In this document: in pieces, positions 59,975-64,000 of the stretch | Layout of the letters: each line of letters opens with the position of its first letter | How positions within the stretch are numbered: the stretch's first letter is position 1 | Position numbers and translations under genes: made by a program | The notes under the pieces: generated by a model | The model's database searches: none | The model's input: the letters and a program-made list of their open reading frames with translations, nothing else | Told to the model about the DNA's origin: nothing | Assembly (NCBI GenBank): GCA_021018815.1 | Contig: JAITYX010000048.1 | Coordinates: 3,723,501 to 3,787,500 of the forward strand | DNA: 64,000 nucleotides | Direction of reading: 5' to 3' | DNA from: Talinum fruticosum | Lineage: Eukaryota > Streptophyta > Magnoliopsida > Caryophyllales > Talinaceae

Positions 59975-62533
59975 TTGAGGTTGGATCTGAAGAAAAATAT
60001 TTTAATCCATGTTATCAGAAAAAAATGCCTTGTGATAAAAAAAAAAAGAAAAGAAAAATATGCCTCATATTCAAACAAGAAATTGAGGATGATAGACTAA
60101 TATACTTGCATATATTATAATGAGTTACTTCTTTTGATATCACTGATTTTTGTAAGCGTTTTTTAATATTTCAAAGCATTTTTTAAAATATTTCAAAGCG
60201 TTCTTAGTTCGAGTAAAATGTAAATTTTCAGTCACTAAAGATATAAATTATTTTGTTTAGTAGGAAAGAAATTGGGCCATTTATATTTATCACTTGAATT
60301 GATAACACAACATTGTTTAAACCATATTAACATTTATTTATACGTTTATCTACACTGTTTGAGTAAAATGTAAATTTTCAATGGCTAAAGACTATCGAAT
60401 TTCCGAACATTTTTAATCTAACTTTATACTAAAAATACAGACACCAAAAACCATACATGGTTGTCACTAAAATAGAGAAAAGAAAACATAAAAGTATATA
60501 AGAGATTGGAGTACTTGAAAAGTCAGGGTCATAATGATATTGCTCAAGGCCTTTGCCCTTGAGGGCTATGATGTACCAATTGGACTTTTGGGGAGGAATT
60601 ATGTGCACTCTTTTGATTAAGAGATGAGAGTTATTGATAATATGGTGCTCAAGTTATATCTCTATCTTCCCTTCAAGTAATGCTAATAATGTCATGTCCA
60701 TGCTTTGTTTTGTCACTTTTAATGTGGAGTGAGATTTAGGGGTTGCTTTTGTGGTCCTATTTGGCTTCCACACTCTTAACTAAGTGGGTTATGATTTGAT
60801 GATGTCTTGGTCTTCTTCTACTCTAATGTAACCACACTCCCTTCCTTTGCCACACTTGTTATAAGACATTCATTAAGGCTACTAACTGTACGAGCCCGCG
60901 TCTGGCGTTTTCAGTGTCTACACTTAGTGCTATGAGTTCAGTTTTATGATATAAATTCTCTTTACTTGGACTTGTAAAAACCCAATAAAATCTCGTAGTG
61001 AAGTGTACGTCTTTGTTGGGTCTAGTTACATGTGTATATCTTTACATCCGTGTTTATTAATAATAAATATAAAAATGTAGTAGGTGAATAACTTATCTTA
61101 AATAATATTTAACTAATTTTTCTTTATTTTTCATTGTATTATGTTGATCTTTGAAAAATAAAAAAAGCTGGGTAAATAATAATGGATGGCTTCCACTAAT
61201 CTAGAATTAAAGACGCAAAAAGGGAATTAATGAGCAAGAGAAAGGGCGAGAAACCGACCAATCAACAACCACTGTCCCTAAGAATGCGACTCCTAATGAT
61301 AATAAATTTATTGATAGAGCCTAATGATAATAATTAGTAGAATTATATGGTGTTATCCCCAAAGGGTTAAATGTGACATTCTCCACTACTTTATTCTCGT
61401 GGCAGTGATCATCATCATGTTAATAAATTATTGAATAATGACAATAAAATTGTAAATTAAAAGGACGGTCAAGATCTTTGGGTTAAATAAATGGTCCAAA
61501 TTTGACAAACACACAAAGTTACACTCCCTATGTATATATATTGACTAATCACTTGAAAAATTAATTAATCACATGCATTAATTCCGGCTCTTTAATTTAA
61601 TTCCATTTCAAAAATTAAAATTAAGACTACTTTAGGAATTAATGGTTGAATGCCTAACCTTTGTTATTAATATATCAGACAAATGCGGTAGTTGAGTTGA
61701 GTATATGCCTTCTAAACCACAAACATTATCCATCTTGGATTTAGCTTCCTTCTAACTCAAGCCATCTTTTTGCCTAATTTTGGACTGCATCCCCCAATCT
61801 TCAATACTTATATTATATATGGACCTGGAAAGACCTGGTAAACGGATCGTTCGGGGTCAGTTTTGGTTTAAATTAGTTCGATTCGGGTCATGTTCGGGTC
61901 ATTACAATTTAGTTAAGTTTCGGGGTTAACTTTAGATCAACTTATATTTGGTTCAATGAGTTTATTTTGGAGAAACAAAACACTTTGACAAAAAATATTT
62001 GGGTTGGGTTGGATTTGATTTGGGTTTCAGGTCGGCGGTTTGGGTCGAGTTATTTACGCGGGTTTAGACTTGGATCTATAGACCTTGCGACATGATACTA
62101 TTTAAGAGCGAAAATCTAATTTTGTTTTGAAAAAGGAACCACAAAAATAGGGGTGAGTTTTAAAAAGTTAAAACAAAATGTCATGTATGATAACTTGGGT
62201 CTAAAATCGGGGTCCACGATATAATCTATAGTGCAATGCTGTCCTCACTTTAATCTTTTATCAATAAAAAGTAGGGTGGGGCTCTAAATTGGTGATTGGT
62301 GTCTCGAGCAGTAGTTAGTGGAAACTTAAGTATTGTTCGGTAAAATTAACTTGTTTGTGTAACGGATATTATTTGACTAATTATTTGAAGAATATGTTTT
62401 AAGATATATTAGTTGATGAAAATTAAATGATGAAAAAGGACACGCTTTTTTATGATTATTGTTATTATTATTCTTAATATTAATATTAACACTATCACCA
62501 CTTATTATTGTTATTATTAGTTTCTTCAATGAC

Positions 62534-62623
<90 letters not shown>

Positions 62624-63222
62624 TTAAATGTTTCTCAATTCTCCCCCACCCTTTTGCAACAAAACAATAAAGTACTTTTGTCAATTGCGGATTTTTCATA
62701 TGTTGATGTAATCAATGATTTAAAAAATTATTTTGATGTTGGTTCAAGAAATAAGAACACAAGGGTATGTTCGGAAGCCAAATCGTAAACACTAGTCAAT
62801 TATGCTCAAATATTAATGACTTTAACGTTTGGTAAACGCTACTTCAACCGTTAAAAAATTTGTTAATTAAATAATTAAAATTATAAAAAATAATATTTTA
62901 ACTAATTAAAGTACTAAACGCTAAGGCATTATTTTTATAATTTTGTATGAATATTTTAAAAATTGTTTATATACAAGGATAGAGTAGTATCACATAACGA
63001 GGCCTCCGAGTTTAATTCGTGATAGTTTTTGCGATGTACTTAATTATACTCTACACTAGGGTGTATGCACCTGACTAGACCTAATGATTTGTATCTAATG
63101 TATTTTTTTTATTTCTAATGATACTTAATAGATTTGGGACCATATAAAAATCTATACGTCCTAGTTGATCAACGTGGTTAATCTTGCCCTAGCTAGCTAA
63201 AATAAGATTTAAATAATGATGC
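59975..63222. other. AT-rich intergenic, no gene
   Basis: No gene is seen. A patch rich in cgggt/gggtt words at about 61840-62080 resembles the interior of a worn DNA element. A (TA)n tract of about 83 bp lies at 62538-62620. Confidence 0.45.
62538..62620. repeat. (TA)n microsatellite
   Basis: Pure alternating TA of about 83 bp. Confidence 0.95.
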
Positions 63223-63826
63223 TACTCCCTTTATTTCACAATACTTGTTATTTTTAGGATGTGAAGGAATATTAAGAAAACAAAAAATTTATGACAAAAT
63301 TTACGTTAACAGTCCTAGTAGCCTCAATATTTCATTGAAAATAAGGAGGAAAAAAAGGCAATTAATAAGGATATAATTGATAAATTAGTCATTAAAGAGG
63401 TGTTCAAAGTCGGTTAACCGGATATTCGGTTAATTGAAAATTTCAGTTTGAAAAATCTGAACCAACCGAACTGAAAAAATAGGTTAACCAATTTTCGGTT
63501 TGATTATCAGTTAATCACTCAAGAATAATTAAAATTTATATTTTATGCCTATAATTTTTTAATTTTTAAAATTAAACTTTTTGAAAAAAATATATATTTT
63601 GTTTTCGCTTAATTGAATATCCAAACTGCGAAACCGAACCAAAAAGAATTGCGAAATCGAACCAAAAAGGGAACTTTTTTGGTTCGATTAATCAAACCAT
63701 TTTTTAAAAAAGTTAACCGGCTTTGCGGTTTCGATTTTTCTTACTCACCCCTAATTATTAATATGTCATTAGAATTATAAAGTCATAAATATTATGAAAA
63801 ATATATATTGCAAAACTGAGGGACTA
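63223..63826. mobile_element. Stowaway-like MITE interrupted by another MITE
   Basis: Ends are TACTCCCTTTATTTCACAATA on the left and, as complement, TAGTCCCTCAGTTTTGCAATA on the right. Interior words ('aattttgtcataaatt', 'attagaattataaagtc') match the element at 39911-40185 in reverse orientation. It is split by an unrelated insert at about 63396-63764. Confidence 0.65.
63396..63764. mobile_element. hAT-like MITE nested in the Stowaway-like element
   Basis: The left end reads 'agaggtgttcaaagtcggtt' and the right end's complement reads TAGGGGTGAGTAAGAAAAAT. Both lead into ggttaacc / cggttaac words. The flanks carry gtcattaa (63388-63395) and gtcattag (63765-63772), a likely 8-bp duplication, the size expected for hAT. 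About eleven extra bases separate the right end from its duplicate, so the boundary needs care. Confidence 0.5.
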
Positions 63827-64000
63827 CGTTGGATGCCTGTAATTAATTAGTTATTCACTAAACAGGATGCTGGGTTTCTTCGTCATCCATTTTTGGGAGA
63901 GTTTATGAGGAAGTTAGGTACACCACGCACCATGTTATTTCTCGTTGGGATAGCGTGGGCTCGGGGCTCTTAACCTATAAAGCTTGATCACTAAAAGCTT
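63827..64000. other. Window edge, nothing identified
   Basis: Short intergenic sequence with no recognisable feature. Confidence 0.4.

Overview
This is nuclear DNA from a flowering plant, most likely a eudicot. It is AT-rich and has GT-AG introns, three large P-class pentatricopeptide-repeat (PPR) loci, a plant-type MAT1 gene and many plant transposable elements. I cannot name the species from sequence alone.

Layout: 1-3.3 kb is AT-rich DNA with a degenerate tandem array of about 370-bp units. A PPR gene resembling Arabidopsis At5g59900 occupies 3.9-6.6 kb (+). From 6.6 to 14 kb there is decayed DNA with an LTR-like block and a short phospholipase D alpha C2 remnant. On the minus strand lie the C-terminal half of an At5g57250-like PPR gene (14.5-15.8 kb) and a full-length At4g30825/BFA2-like chloroplast PPR gene (17.4-20.2 kb). 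Next come a Helitron-like end and a 9.2-kb CACTA transposon (22.2-31.5 kb), itself interrupted by a 3.9-kb LTR insertion. Both insertions have perfect target-site duplications. A dead hAT transposase gene lies at 35.0-37.6 kb; just upstream are two inverted tRNA-Lys-like repeats bracketing an exon-like segment. MAT1 (CDK-activating kinase / TFIIH assembly factor) spans 41.0-48.3 kb (+), with a 5.8-kb fourth intron carrying LINE and SINE-like debris. From 48.3 kb to the end I see only intergenic and transposon DNA: a copia-type LTR relic, an internally deleted copia element with perfect TSD, a minisatellite, a fold-back inverted repeat around a long (TA)n tract, and a Stowaway-like MITE nested with a hAT-like MITE.

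Host genes: three organelle-directed RNA-binding PPR loci and one nuclear cell-cycle/transcription factor. The BFA2-like gene and MAT1 face away from each other, as a microsyntenic pair matching Arabidopsis At4g30825 and At4g30820, but are pushed about 21 kb apart by transposons.

The most important observation is that all four host coding loci are broken only by single missing bases, each at a short homopolymer run, with no nonsense codons. The transposase genes show true decay with many stops. This points to homopolymer undercalls in the assembly, or else a remarkable coincidence, and affects every gene model here. I found no convincing new multi-gene system. The least explained structures are the inverted tRNA-like pair around an exon-like block (33.26-34.13 kb) and the fold-back repeat at 58.1-60.0 kb.
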